A stretch of DNA of 28,289 nucleotides from Avisuccinivibrio sp964424565 (GCA_964424565.1 CAYRIZ010000027.1:1-28289); one strand, 5' to 3'; numbered from the stretch's first letter, positions 22,494 through 28,289 are shown. The notes: a model not told the origin generated them from the letters alone. Made by a program: numbers and translations.

Positions 22494-23459
22494 ATGGATC
22501 AGGCTGCAGGCTCCCTGTCCTTTGGCGAGCTGATACTCAATGCCAGTCTGCTGGTGCAGCTGGTCATGGCTTTTCTGCTGCTGCTTTCCATACTCTCCTG
22601 GACCATTATCATACAGCGCAGCAGCGTCTACAAAACCGGCCGGCGCCGGGCTGATGAATTTGAGGATAAGTTCTGGTCCGGCATAGATTTGAACAGCCTC
22701 TATCAGGAGTGCGTCAAAAGGCAGCAGAGCCTGGTGGGTATGGAAGTGATCTATACCGCCGGCTTTAAGGAATTTGTGCGTCTGGTCAACTCGGGACCGG
22801 CCGATCAGGAAGTGGTGATGGACGGCACCTACAGGCAGATGAAGGTGGCCTCCTCGCGTGAGGTGGAAAGTCTGGAGAGCAATCTGACCACCCTGGCTAC
22901 CATAGGCTCCATCTCCCCCTATATAGGACTGTTCGGCACCGTATGGGGCATTATGCATGCCTTTGTGTCCCTGGCGGCGGTGAAAAATGCCACTCTCTCC
23001 ATGGTGGCCCCGCCCATAGCCGAAGCCCTGATCGCCACGGCCATGGGCCTGTTTGCCGCCATTCCGGCAGTGATGTTCTACAATCGCTTTGTAGCCCACG
23101 TGGAAGCCCTGGAAAACCGCTATTTGAATTTCATGGATGAGTTTGCCACCATCCTAAACCGCCGGCTGGTCACCATACGCTCACAAATGCAGCAGAGCAG
23201 AGCGGCTGCACAGCCGCAGCCGGTGCGTCAGCCGGCCCCGCAGGCCGCCGCTCCCCGGCAGACTCAGCCGCATCAGACTGCCGCCGCCGCACCGGGGCGC
23301 TCTCCCCTGTTCGGCGCGGGGGCGTCCATACCACAGGCTCCGTCTTTTTATGATCAGCCAGGGCGCAGTCCCGAGGCCGGCGCGGCCGCCGCTCCGCATT
23401 TCATTACCCCGGATGCCGCCGGCTCCAAATACGGGAATACGGACAACAACAGCAGGTAA
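22494..23459 (+). CDS. tolQ: Tol-Pal proton channel protein TolQ, with long C-terminal tail
   Basis: TolQ forms, with TolR, the inner-membrane proton-driven motor that energises TolA. Three membrane segments fit at about 20-41, 136-160 and 172-195. ESNLTTLATIGSISPYIGLFGTVWGIMHAF and APPIAEALIATAMGLFAAIP are the conserved MotA/TolQ/ExbB blocks. The product has 321 residues against 230 in E. coli. The normal protein ends near residue 230 (FATILNRRLVTIRS), and residues 231-321 are an extra Pro/Ala/Gln-rich, probably disordered, cytoplasmic tail. The tail stays in frame up to a normal junction with tolR, so it is not an obvious frameshift. It starts 2 nt after ybgC. Confidence 0.95.
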   Translation: MDQAAGSLSFGELILNASLLVQLVMAFLLLLSILSWTIIIQRSSVYKTGRRRADEFEDKFWSGIDLNSLYQECVKRQQSLVGMEVIYTAGFKEFVRLVNSGPADQEVVMDGTYRQMKVASSREVESLESNLTTLATIGSISPYIGLFGTVWGIMHAFVSLAAVKNATLSMVAPPIAEALIATAMGLFAAIPAVMFYNRFVAHVEALENRYLNFMDEFATILNRRLVTIRSQMQQSRAAAQPQPVRQPAPQAAAPRQTQPHQTAAAAPGRSPLFGAGASIPQAPSFYDQPGRSPEAGAAAAPHFITPDAAGSKYGNTDNNSR

Positions 23460-23477
23460 CAGGGAAGGATCTTTGCC

Positions 23478-23903
23478 ATGCAGATGCGAACCAGACGCAA
23501 AGCCCGTACGGTAGCTGAGATCAATGTGGTGCCGTATATAGATGTCATGCTGGTGCTGCTGGTGATCTTTATTGCCACCGCTCCGGTGGTGATGCAGGGC
23601 GTGACGGTGGATCTGCCGCAGGCTGAGGCCGAAAGCATGAATGCCGATCAGCAGACGCCCATCATTGCCACGGTGGATCGGGCCGGACAGTACTTTATCA
23701 CTGTAGATCAGCAGTCAGTCAAGGTCCCCGATCTCGAGGCCATCAGCCGCTATGCCGCCGAAGAACTGCGCCGCGATCCGCACCGGCCGGTAGTGGTGCA
23801 GGGTGATGCCCAGGTCTCCTATGATGCGGTGATACAGCTGATGAACGCCTTAAAGCAGGGCGGGGTGCAGTCTGTAGGTCTGGTGACCGAACCTCTGTCC
23901 TGA
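23478..23903 (+). CDS. tolR: Tol-Pal protein TolR
   Basis: TolR is the proton-path partner of TolQ, anchored in the inner membrane with a periplasmic domain. The 141 residues (E. coli 142) have a single membrane helix with the essential aspartate in EINVVPYIDVMLVLLVIF (Asp22; E. coli Asp23) and an ExbD-type periplasmic domain (PVVVQGDAQVSYDAVIQLMNAL). AAGGA lies about 9 nt before the ATG. It sits 18 nt after tolQ and 11 nt before tolA. Confidence 0.96.
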   Translation: MQMRTRRKARTVAEINVVPYIDVMLVLLVIFIATAPVVMQGVTVDLPQAEAESMNADQQTPIIATVDRAGQYFITVDQQSVKVPDLEAISRYAAEELRRDPHRPVVVQGDAQVSYDAVIQLMNALKQGGVQSVGLVTEPLS

Positions 23904-23914
23904 AGGGAGGTGCC

Positions 23915-24874
23915 GTGAAGATTAATACCGGTATGGCTTTTGCCGCGGCTCTGGCGCTGCATGCTGCCGTGCTGGCGGCACTGGTGATCAATGTTTCTCT
24001 GGACAAACCAGAGCGGCCGGCCGATGAGGCAGGGCAGATCATGCATGCCGTCATAGTCACGCCGCCGGCCGCCGGCAGGGAAACAGGCCGGGCCTCCGCC
24101 CAGCCGCCGGCAGCAGTAAAGGAAGAGCAGAGTGCCGCTGCCGCAGCCGAAGCTGAAGCCGCCGCCAGAGCCGCCCAGCGGGAACAGGCGCAGCAGGAAC
24201 TGGCCCGCAAGGTAGCCGCCCAGCAGGAACAGGAGCAGAAAAGGCAGGCGGCACTGGCTTTAAAGAAAAAGCAGGAAGCTGAAGCCAAGGCCAAAGCGGA
24301 AGCTGAGGCCAGGGCCAAAGCCAAAGCGGAAGCTGAGGCCAGAGCTAAAGCCAAAGCAGAGGCTGAAGCTAAAGCCAAAGCAGAGGCTGAAGCCAAAGCC
24401 AAGGCAGAAGCTGAAGCCAAAGCCAAGGCAGAAGCTGAAGCCAAAGCCAAGGCGGAAGCTGAAGCCAAAGCCAAAGCGGCAGCAGAAGCCAAGGCTAAGG
24501 CAGAGGCTGAGGCCAGAGCCAGGGCCGAAGCTGCGGCCCGGGAGCTGGAAGATGCCCTGCTGGGCACTGCTGACGGCGTGGCCGGCGGCAGCGGCACCGG
24601 AGCAGGGACTGGGATCAGCCAGGAATACGGCACCAAGGTCAGGCAGCTGATTGAACAAAATTGGCACATAGATCCGTCCATGAACGGCAGAAGGGTGGTG
24701 GTGACCCTGAATGTGGACAGTCAGGGCATGATCAGCAATGAAAAATGTCAGGGTGATGCCGCGGTCTGTGCCTCGGCTCTGGGCACGCTGCGGCTGATAG
24801 GCATGCTGCCGCGTCCGCCGGCCCAGTGTCCGGACTGCAGCAGTTTGGAGATCACCATGATTCCCCGGCTGTGA
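23915..24874 (+). CDS. tolA: Tol-Pal envelope-spanning protein TolA
   Basis: TolA links TolQR in the inner membrane to TolB/Pal at the outer membrane. The GTG start at 23915 has GGGAGG 4-5 nt upstream. The 319 residues (E. coli 421) show an N-terminal membrane helix (about 7-27), a helical Ala/Lys/Glu domain II (about 68-208) with period-8 repeats AEAEAKAK, a Gly/Thr hinge, and domain III (about 235-319) with YGTKVRQLIEQNW and a C/C pair as in TolA III. The helix keeps His16 and Leu23 of the TolA/TonB S-H-L-S motif, but Ala12 replaces the first serine. The shorter domain II would shorten the reach across the periplasm. Confidence 0.93.
   Translation: MKINTGMAFAAALALHAAVLAALVINVSLDKPERPADEAGQIMHAVIVTPPAAGRETGRASAQPPAAVKEEQSAAAAAEAEAAARAAQREQAQQELARKVAAQQEQEQKRQAALALKKKQEAEAKAKAEAEARAKAKAEAEARAKAKAEAEAKAKAEAEAKAKAEAEAKAKAEAEAKAKAEAEAKAKAAAEAKAKAEAEARARAEAAARELEDALLGTADGVAGGSGTGAGTGISQEYGTKVRQLIEQNWHIDPSMNGRRVVVTLNVDSQGMISNEKCQGDAAVCASALGTLRLIGMLPRPPAQCPDCSSLEITMIPRL
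24275..24526 (+). repeat. 24/30-bp tandem repeats in tolA
   Basis: Ten consecutive units, eight of 24 bp and two of 30 bp (second and third), encode AEAEAKAK variants. The units at 24407-24430 and 24431-24454 are identical and their neighbours differ by one or two bases, so copy number may vary by slippage. All unit lengths keep the frame. Confidence 0.85.
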
Positions 24875-24880
24875 AACCCG

Positions 24881-24886
24881 TATAAT
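24881..24886 (+). promoter_or_regulatory. Possible -10 element upstream of tolB
   Basis: A perfect TATAAT sits in the short tolA-tolB gap, 30 nt before the tolB ATG. No TTGACA-like element lies 16-18 bp upstream. E. coli has an internal promoter near tolB, so this is a plausible but weak match. Confidence 0.35.
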
Positions 24887-24915
24887 AAAAATTCAACAGT
24901 GATTTAAGGAAGATT

Positions 24916-26208
24916 ATGCACATTATCAAAAGATTATTTACAGCGGCCGTGCTGCTGTGCACAGCCTTCTCAGCCGGAGCCGTCCTGCAGATTGAGATCA
25001 CCGGAGGCATCAATGAAGGGCGGCGCATAGCCGTACTGCCCTTTGAGCAGCCCTCCGATCTGGGGACTGATATAGCAGCTGTGGTCAGCGCTGATTTGAT
25101 GCGCTCAGGCAAATTTTCCCCGCTGGCCCAGAGCCAGATTCCTGCCGATGCCTTAAGCGGCGGTACGGTAAATCCGGCAGCCTTTGCCGGCAGCCCGGCT
25201 GAAGCCGTGGTCTGCGGCCGGGTTTATCCTGAAGGCAGTGCCTATCAGGTGGAATTTCAGCTAATAGGGCTGCGGGGAGCGCAGCAGGGGCAGGTGCTGG
25301 CCCACTACCGCGGCCCCTCCGGGCTGTCCACCATGCGCCAGGCCGCCCACCGGGTCTCAGATCGGGTTTATCAGCATTTAACCGGTCAGCCCGGCGCCTT
25401 CCGCACCCGTATAGCCTATGTGGTCTACAAGCCCGGCGAGCCTTATCCTTATCAGCTGATGACGGCAGATTATGACGGCTACAATGAAGTGCCTGTTTTA
25501 AAGTCCACTCAGCCCATCATGACCCCGTCCTGGTCCCCGGACGGCACCAGGCTGGCCTATGTGAGCTTTGAGCGCCGCATTCCGGCCATCTTCATACAGG
25601 ACATCCGCACCCGCGAGCGCATCAAGCTGGCCTCCTATCCGGGCATGAACAGCTCCCCGAGCTGGTCTCCAGACGGTACCAAGATTGCCATGACCCTGTC
25701 CTATGAAGGCGGACAGCCTGATATTTATTACTATGATCTGACTGCGCAGCAGCTGGTGCGCGTCACCGCCAATCCGGCCATAGATACCGAGCCCACCTGG
25801 TCTGCCGACAGTCAGGCGCTGTACTTTACCTCCGAGCGCGGCGGCGGGGCGCAGATTTACCGCTTTGATTTTGCCACCCGCAAATCCGAAAGGGTGACCT
25901 ATCAGGGCAGGATGAACCTCTCCGCCCGGGCCATTCCCGGCTCCGATGCCCTGGTGGTGATCACCAATCAAAACGGTTACCGCGTGGCCCGTATGGATGC
26001 CGACGGCAGTATATACATGCTGACCACCTCCACTCTGGATGAAAGCCCCAGTGTGGCTCCCAACGGTTCCATGATTATCTACAGTACGGTCTATCAGGGC
26101 CGCAAAGGCCTGGCCCTGGTGTCGGCCGATGGTCGTTTTAAGGCCAATTTACCTTCCACATCAGGCGAGGTCAGTGCACCGGCCTGGGGACCCATCACAG
26201 AGAAGTAA
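24916..26208 (+). CDS. tolB: Tol-Pal periplasmic beta-propeller protein TolB
   Basis: TolB shuttles between Pal and TolA in the periplasm. The 430 residues equal E. coli TolB. A signal peptide (MHIIKRLFTAAVLLCTAFSAGA) precedes the mature N-terminus VLQIEITGG, where the TolA-interacting strand lies. An alpha/beta domain follows (RRIAVLPFEQPSDLGTDIAA) and then a six-bladed propeller with repeated S-W-S-P-D-G-T motifs (PSWSPDGTRLAYVSFE, PSWSPDGTKIAMTLSYEG, PTWSADSQALYFTSERGG). AAGGAAG precedes the ATG. pal follows 17 nt after the stop. Confidence 0.97.
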   Translation: MHIIKRLFTAAVLLCTAFSAGAVLQIEITGGINEGRRIAVLPFEQPSDLGTDIAAVVSADLMRSGKFSPLAQSQIPADALSGGTVNPAAFAGSPAEAVVCGRVYPEGSAYQVEFQLIGLRGAQQGQVLAHYRGPSGLSTMRQAAHRVSDRVYQHLTGQPGAFRTRIAYVVYKPGEPYPYQLMTADYDGYNEVPVLKSTQPIMTPSWSPDGTRLAYVSFERRIPAIFIQDIRTRERIKLASYPGMNSSPSWSPDGTKIAMTLSYEGGQPDIYYYDLTAQQLVRVTANPAIDTEPTWSADSQALYFTSERGGGAQIYRFDFATRKSERVTYQGRMNLSARAIPGSDALVVITNQNGYRVARMDADGSIYMLTTSTLDESPSVAPNGSMIIYSTVYQGRKGLALVSADGRFKANLPSTSGEVSAPAWGPITEK

Positions 26209-26225
26209 AAAGCAGGCAGTAAACC

Positions 26226-26798
26226 ATGATTAAACAGTCTTTATTTGCAGTAATGTGTGCCGCGGCGCTGGTCAATTTAAGCGCCTGCTCCACCAGCAGT
26301 GACAGCTCCTATCAGCAGGAGCCCTCTTATTCCACCCTGGTCACGGACGGCAGTCCGGACGGCTGGGGGCAGGATGTGCCTGTAGGGGTGGACAACACTG
26401 ACGGTGCCCTGACCGTGGGCAATCCCAATGCTCCGGAGTATTACAATCCCCATGCCGCCACCGCCGCCCTGCGCGAGAACAATACCATTTACTTCAACTA
26501 TGACAGCGATTTGATTCAGGAACAGTATGTGGGAGTGATGCAGGCCCATGCCCAGTATCTGCGCGACAATCCTGATTCCCGCATCATTATTGAAGGTCAT
26601 ACCGATGAGCGCGGCACCCCGGAATACAATATAGCCTTAGGTGAGCGCCGTGCCCGTTCAGTGGCCCGCTATATGCAGAACCTGGGAGTTAATGTCAATC
26701 AGCTGTCTATTGTAAGCTACGGTGAGGAAAAACCTGTGGATCCCGGTCACTCCGAGGCCTCCTGGGTCAAAAACCGCCGTGCAGTGATAAATTATTAG
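26226..26798 (+). CDS. pal: Peptidoglycan-associated lipoprotein Pal
   Basis: Pal is an outer-membrane lipoprotein that binds peptidoglycan and TolB. The lipobox LSAC gives lipidated Cys21. The linker is Ser/Pro/Gly-rich (about 22-80), longer than the E. coli one (190 versus 173 residues). The OmpA-like domain reads IYFNYDSDLI, IIIEGHTDERGTPEYNIALG and ERRARSVARYMQNLGV, with the diaminopimelate-contacting Asp and Arg in this block, and ends NRRAVINY. The Shine-Dalgarno is poor, so translation may depend on tolB. cpoB begins 7 nt after the stop. Confidence 0.97.
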   Translation: MIKQSLFAVMCAAALVNLSACSTSSDSSYQQEPSYSTLVTDGSPDGWGQDVPVGVDNTDGALTVGNPNAPEYYNPHAATAALRENNTIYFNYDSDLIQEQYVGVMQAHAQYLRDNPDSRIIIEGHTDERGTPEYNIALGERRARSVARYMQNLGVNVNQLSIVSYGEEKPVDPGHSEASWVKNRRAVINY

Positions 26799-26805
26799 GG
26801 TTTAT

Positions 26806-27162
26806 ATGCATAAGATCAAACTTGCAGCACTGTGGGTGCTGCTGACCTGGCCGGCACTGCTGCTGCCGGCTGCAGCCAGTGAAAGCGATCTGCAGGTACA
26901 GCTCAATGCCCAGCAGCGCACCATGCTGCAGCTGCAGAATGAAATGGCCCAGCTGCGGGCAGAACTGGCTGTGCTGCGCGGGGAGCTGGAGACTTTGCGT
27001 TTTGACTTAAGACAGGGCAGCTCTGCGGCTGCAGCCCCTGCTCCGGCAGTGACCACCGCTCCGGCACCGGCCCCCGCTCCGGCAGTGACCACTGCTCCGG
27101 CACCAGCCCCGGCCCCGGCTGTGACTGCAGCTCTGCGGCTGCAGCCCCTGCTCCGGCAGTGA
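26806..27162 (+). CDS. cpoB: CpoB N-terminal fragment (frameshifted)
   Basis: CpoB (YbgF) is a periplasmic TolA-binding protein coordinating Tol-Pal with cell-wall synthesis. This frame encodes the signal peptide (MHKIKLAALWVLLTWPALLL, cleavage near PAAA-SES) and the trimerising coiled coil (about 32-67, QLNAQQRTMLQLQNEMAQLR onward). It then enters the Ala/Pro linker. A 110-bp tandem duplication shifts the frame, so translation runs into ALRLQPLLRQ and stops at 27160-27162, giving 118 residues without the TPR domain. Deleting one copy rejoins it to the downstream frame as a 253-residue CpoB (E. coli 263). Confidence 0.85.
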   Translation: MHKIKLAALWVLLTWPALLLPAAASESDLQVQLNAQQRTMLQLQNEMAQLRAELAVLRGELETLRFDLRQGSSAAAAPAPAVTTAPAPAPAPAVTTAPAPAPAPAVTAALRLQPLLRQ

Positions 27163-27243
27163 CCACCGCTCCGGCACCGGCCCCCGCTCCGGCAGTGACC
27201 ACTGCTCCGGCACCAGCCCCGGCCCCGGCTGTGACTGCAGCTC
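27017..27243 (+). repeat. Perfect 110-bp tandem duplication inside cpoB
   Basis: 27017-27126 is repeated exactly at 27127-27236, and a further 7 bases (GCAGCTC, 27237-27243) match the start of the unit. The single-copy parent would therefore have had GCAGCTC at both ends, the usual footprint of duplication between short direct repeats. 110 is not a multiple of three, so the second copy causes a frameshift. Confidence 0.95.
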
Positions 27244-27677
27244 CGGCTCCTGCCCCGGCTCCGGCTGTTTCCCCGGCCGCGCCTCCTCCCCTGAAGGCTG
27301 TGACTGCAGAAGCACAGGCTGCCTATGACGCCGCCTATGCCAGGGTTACGGCCAATGATTTTGCCGGCGCCGCCCTGGCCTTCAGGGCCTATGTGACCAC
27401 TTATCCGGACAATACCCTGACACCCAATGCCTGGTACTGGCTGGGTCAGGTACAGTACAGGCAAAATCAGCTTGATGATGCCCGGGTAAGCTTTTTGAAT
27501 GTGGCCCGCTTTACGCAGTCCACCAAGCGTCCCGATGCTCTCTACAAACTGGGGCTGATCAGCCGCAGCAAGGGAGAAGAGGAAAAGGCCGTACGCTACT
27601 TCAATCTGGTGATCAGCACTTATCCTGCTGATACTTCAGCCAACATGGCCCGCGCTGAGCTGGCCCGTCAGCACTGA
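27159..27677 (+). CDS. cpoB: CpoB C-terminal TPR fragment (frameshifted)
   Basis: This frame holds the rest of CpoB: the Ala/Pro linker (second repeat copy) and the YbgF TPR domain from AYDAAYARVTANDFAGAALAF through NAWYWLGQVQYRQNQLDDA to RPDALYKLGLISRSKGEEEKA, ending ARAELARQH. The only start is GTG at 27159, which overlaps the TGA of the upstream fragment as GTGA and has no Shine-Dalgarno. Expression would need reinitiation and the 172-residue product lacks a signal peptide, so it could not reach TolA in the periplasm. I read the two fragments as one broken or switched-off gene. A terminator follows. Confidence 0.85.
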   Translation: MTTAPAPAPAPAVTTAPAPAPAPAVTAAPAPAPAPAVSPAAPPPLKAVTAEAQAAYDAAYARVTANDFAGAALAFRAYVTTYPDNTLTPNAWYWLGQVQYRQNQLDDARVSFLNVARFTQSTKRPDALYKLGLISRSKGEEEKAVRYFNLVISTYPADTSANMARAELARQH

Positions 27678-27700
27678 CCGCCCTCAGCAGGATCTCTGGA

Positions 27701-27725
27701 AAAGCGCATAAATATGCGCTTTTTT
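27701..27725 (+). terminator. Intrinsic terminator of the tol-pal-cpoB operon
   Basis: AAAGCGCATA (27701-27710) pairs with TATGCGCTTT (27713-27722) and Ts continue to 27725. It starts 24 nt after the cpoB stop. Confidence 0.9.
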
Positions 27726-27767
27726 ACTGCCTGCCTAAAAAATTTCAAAAATTTTGTTTAAAAGGGC

Positions 27768-27795
27768 TTGCATTGCAGTCAAAAGACTGTAAAAT
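27768..27795 (+). promoter_or_regulatory. Promoter for the Lys/Val tRNA operon
   Basis: TTGCAT (27768-27773) and TAAAAT (27790-27795) are spaced 16 bp, with an AT-rich upstream stretch (27737-27762) resembling an UP element. The first tRNA starts 38 bp downstream of the -10. Confidence 0.7.
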
Positions 27796-27833
27796 ACGCA
27801 TCCGTCGAGCAACACTGCAAGACACCGCTGAAC

Positions 27834-27906
27834 GGGTTGTTAGCTCAGTCGGTAGAGCAGCGGACTTTTAATCCGTTGGTCGAGGGTTCGATTCCCTCAC
27901 AACCCA
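27834..27906 (+). tRNA. tRNA-Lys (anticodon TTT), no encoded CCA
   Basis: The cloverleaf has acceptor GGGTTGT/ACAACCC, anticodon loop CTTTTAA with TTT at 27867-27869, and T-stem GAGGG/CCCTC. The discriminator A (27906) is followed by GCG, so CCA is not encoded, unlike the other tRNAs here. Lys/Val tRNAs after cpoB match the E. coli lysT-valT cluster position. Confidence 0.95.
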
Positions 27907-27944
27907 GCGGAAGCTGCGCAGTGTGTCGGTTTTGAAGTCAGTAT

Positions 27945-28020
27945 GGGTCGTTAGCTCAGCTGGTAGAGCAGTGGACTCTTAATCCATTGGTCGCGGGTTC
28001 GATCCCCTCACGACCCACCA
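27945..28020 (+). tRNA. tRNA-Lys (anticodon CTT), copy 1
   Basis: A 76-nt gene with encoded CCA, acceptor GGGTCGT/ACGACCC and anticodon CTT at 27978-27980. The T-stem GCGGG/CCCTC contains a C-T mismatch at standard positions 50:64. Confidence 0.94.
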
Positions 28021-28044
28021 TGCCTTCAAAACAATCCTTAAGAT

Positions 28045-28120
28045 GGGTCGTTAGCTCAGCTGGTAGAGCAGTGGACTCTTAATCCATTGGTCGCGGGTTC
28101 GATCCCCTCACGACCCACCA
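28045..28120 (+). tRNA. tRNA-Lys (anticodon CTT), copy 2
   Basis: Identical over all 76 nt to the copy exactly 100 bp upstream, including the T-stem mismatch. The 24-bp spacer between the two is not repeated. Anticodon CTT is at 28078-28080. Confidence 0.94.
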
Positions 28121-28125
28121 TCTGT

Positions 28126-28202
28126 GGATGCTTAGCTCAGTTGGTTAGAGCACCTGCCTTACAAGCAGGGGGTCACAAGTTCGAGTCTTGTAGCATCCAC
28201 CA
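28126..28202 (+). tRNA. tRNA-Val (anticodon TAC)
   Basis: A 77-nt gene with encoded CCA. Acceptor GGATGCT/AGCATCC, anticodon stem CCTGC/GCAGG with TAC at 28160-28162, and T-stem ACAAG/CTTGT are fully paired. It is the last gene of the tRNA operon in the window, 5 nt after the second tRNA-Lys(CTT). Confidence 0.96.
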
Positions 28203-28211
28203 ACCTCTCTG

Positions 28212-28263
28212 TCTCCAAGATCGCGGCGACAATGGTTTCTCCAAGATCGCGGCGACAATGGTT
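28212..28263. repeat. Two perfect 26-bp tandem repeats
   Basis: The 26-bp unit beginning TCTCCAAGATCGCGGCGACA is present twice without a gap (28212-28237, 28238-28263), 9 bp after tRNA-Val. Just beyond, the minus strand could hold the last codons of a gene (EDEPEA then TAG at 28270-28268), too short to call. The window ends before the context is clear. Confidence 0.85.
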
Positions 28264-28289
28264 TCATCTAGGCTTCCGGTTCATCCTCA

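Noticed and set aside
24275..24526. CRISPR-like array
   Set aside because: Units are contiguous without spacers, stay in the tolA frame and encode its helical rod.
23743..24681. A 312-codon minus-strand frame opposite tolA rich in Ala-Leu-Ser
   Set aside because: It mirrors the tolA repeat region. The alternating pattern is only the reverse reading of the AEAEAKAK units.
26802..27464. A 220-codon minus-strand frame opposite cpoB with Gly/Arg/Ser repeats
   Set aside because: It is a shadow of the Ala/Pro linker. The open frame is a by-product of low-complexity GC-rich codons.
28212..28263. CRISPR array at the right edge
   Set aside because: Only two copies with no spacer between them; no cas genes in view.

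Overview
This window looks like a chromosome segment from a gammaproteobacterium. The evidence is a tmRNA whose tag reads ANDENYALAA (the same as in E. coli), an LysC-type aspartokinase III, a long (type II) QueF, a class II FbaA aldolase, and a ruvCAB-ybgC-tolQRAB-pal-cpoB cluster followed by Lys/Val tRNA genes, the order known from gammaproteobacteria. Codon use is GC-rich with frequent AUA isoleucine codons, so it is not a close relative of E. coli. An anaerobic Aeromonadales/Succinivibrionaceae-type host is a guess, not a proof.

Layout. 1-182: C-terminal end of a small DUF4878-like protein. 222-5255, minus strand: endA-rsmE-queF, then ppnN, then smpB followed directly by its RNA partner ssrA (tmRNA). 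5297-6139: an uncharacterised DUF5718-like gene, divergent from endA. 6167-9248, minus: a YidK-like sodium/solute symporter, then metK. 9518-10411: a 3-hydroxyisobutyrate/tartronate-semialdehyde reductase-type dehydrogenase. 10755-16249, plus: a central-carbon block of small-type transaldolase, transketolase, phosphoglycerate kinase and class II fructose-bisphosphate aldolase, with good intrinsic terminators after transaldolase, transketolase and aldolase. 16462-17817, minus: lysC. 18021-19093: the amino-acid exporter pair azlC-azlD. 19104-19505, minus: an unknown membrane protein. 19579-19654: tRNA-Thr(CGT). 19721-27677: ruvC, ruvAB, ybgC, tolQRAB, pal, cpoB. 27834-28202: tRNA-Lys(TTT), two identical tRNA-Lys(CTT) and tRNA-Val(TAC). 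28212-28263: a 26-bp tandem repeat near the right edge.

Most genes are housekeeping: trans-translation (ssrA/smpB), tRNA and rRNA modification (queF, rsmE), S-adenosylmethionine synthesis (metK), sugar-phosphate interconversion (tal, tkt, pgk, fba), lysine/threonine/methionine precursor supply (lysC), recombination (ruvABC) and the Tol-Pal envelope machine that drives outer-membrane constriction.

The most notable observation is in cpoB. A perfect 110-bp tandem duplication in the Ala/Pro linker shifts the frame and splits the protein into a secreted coiled-coil half and a TPR half without a signal peptide. Removing one copy restores a normal 253-residue CpoB, so this may be a reversible on/off switch, a fresh mutation or an assembly error. 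Also worth checking are a 91-residue Pro/Ala/Gln-rich C-terminal tail on TolQ, a hairpin sitting between the Shine-Dalgarno sequence and the AUG of smpB, duplicated tRNA-Lys(CTT) genes with a shared T-stem mismatch, and a lysC leader too short for a lysine riboswitch. I found no clear new defence or mobile system.
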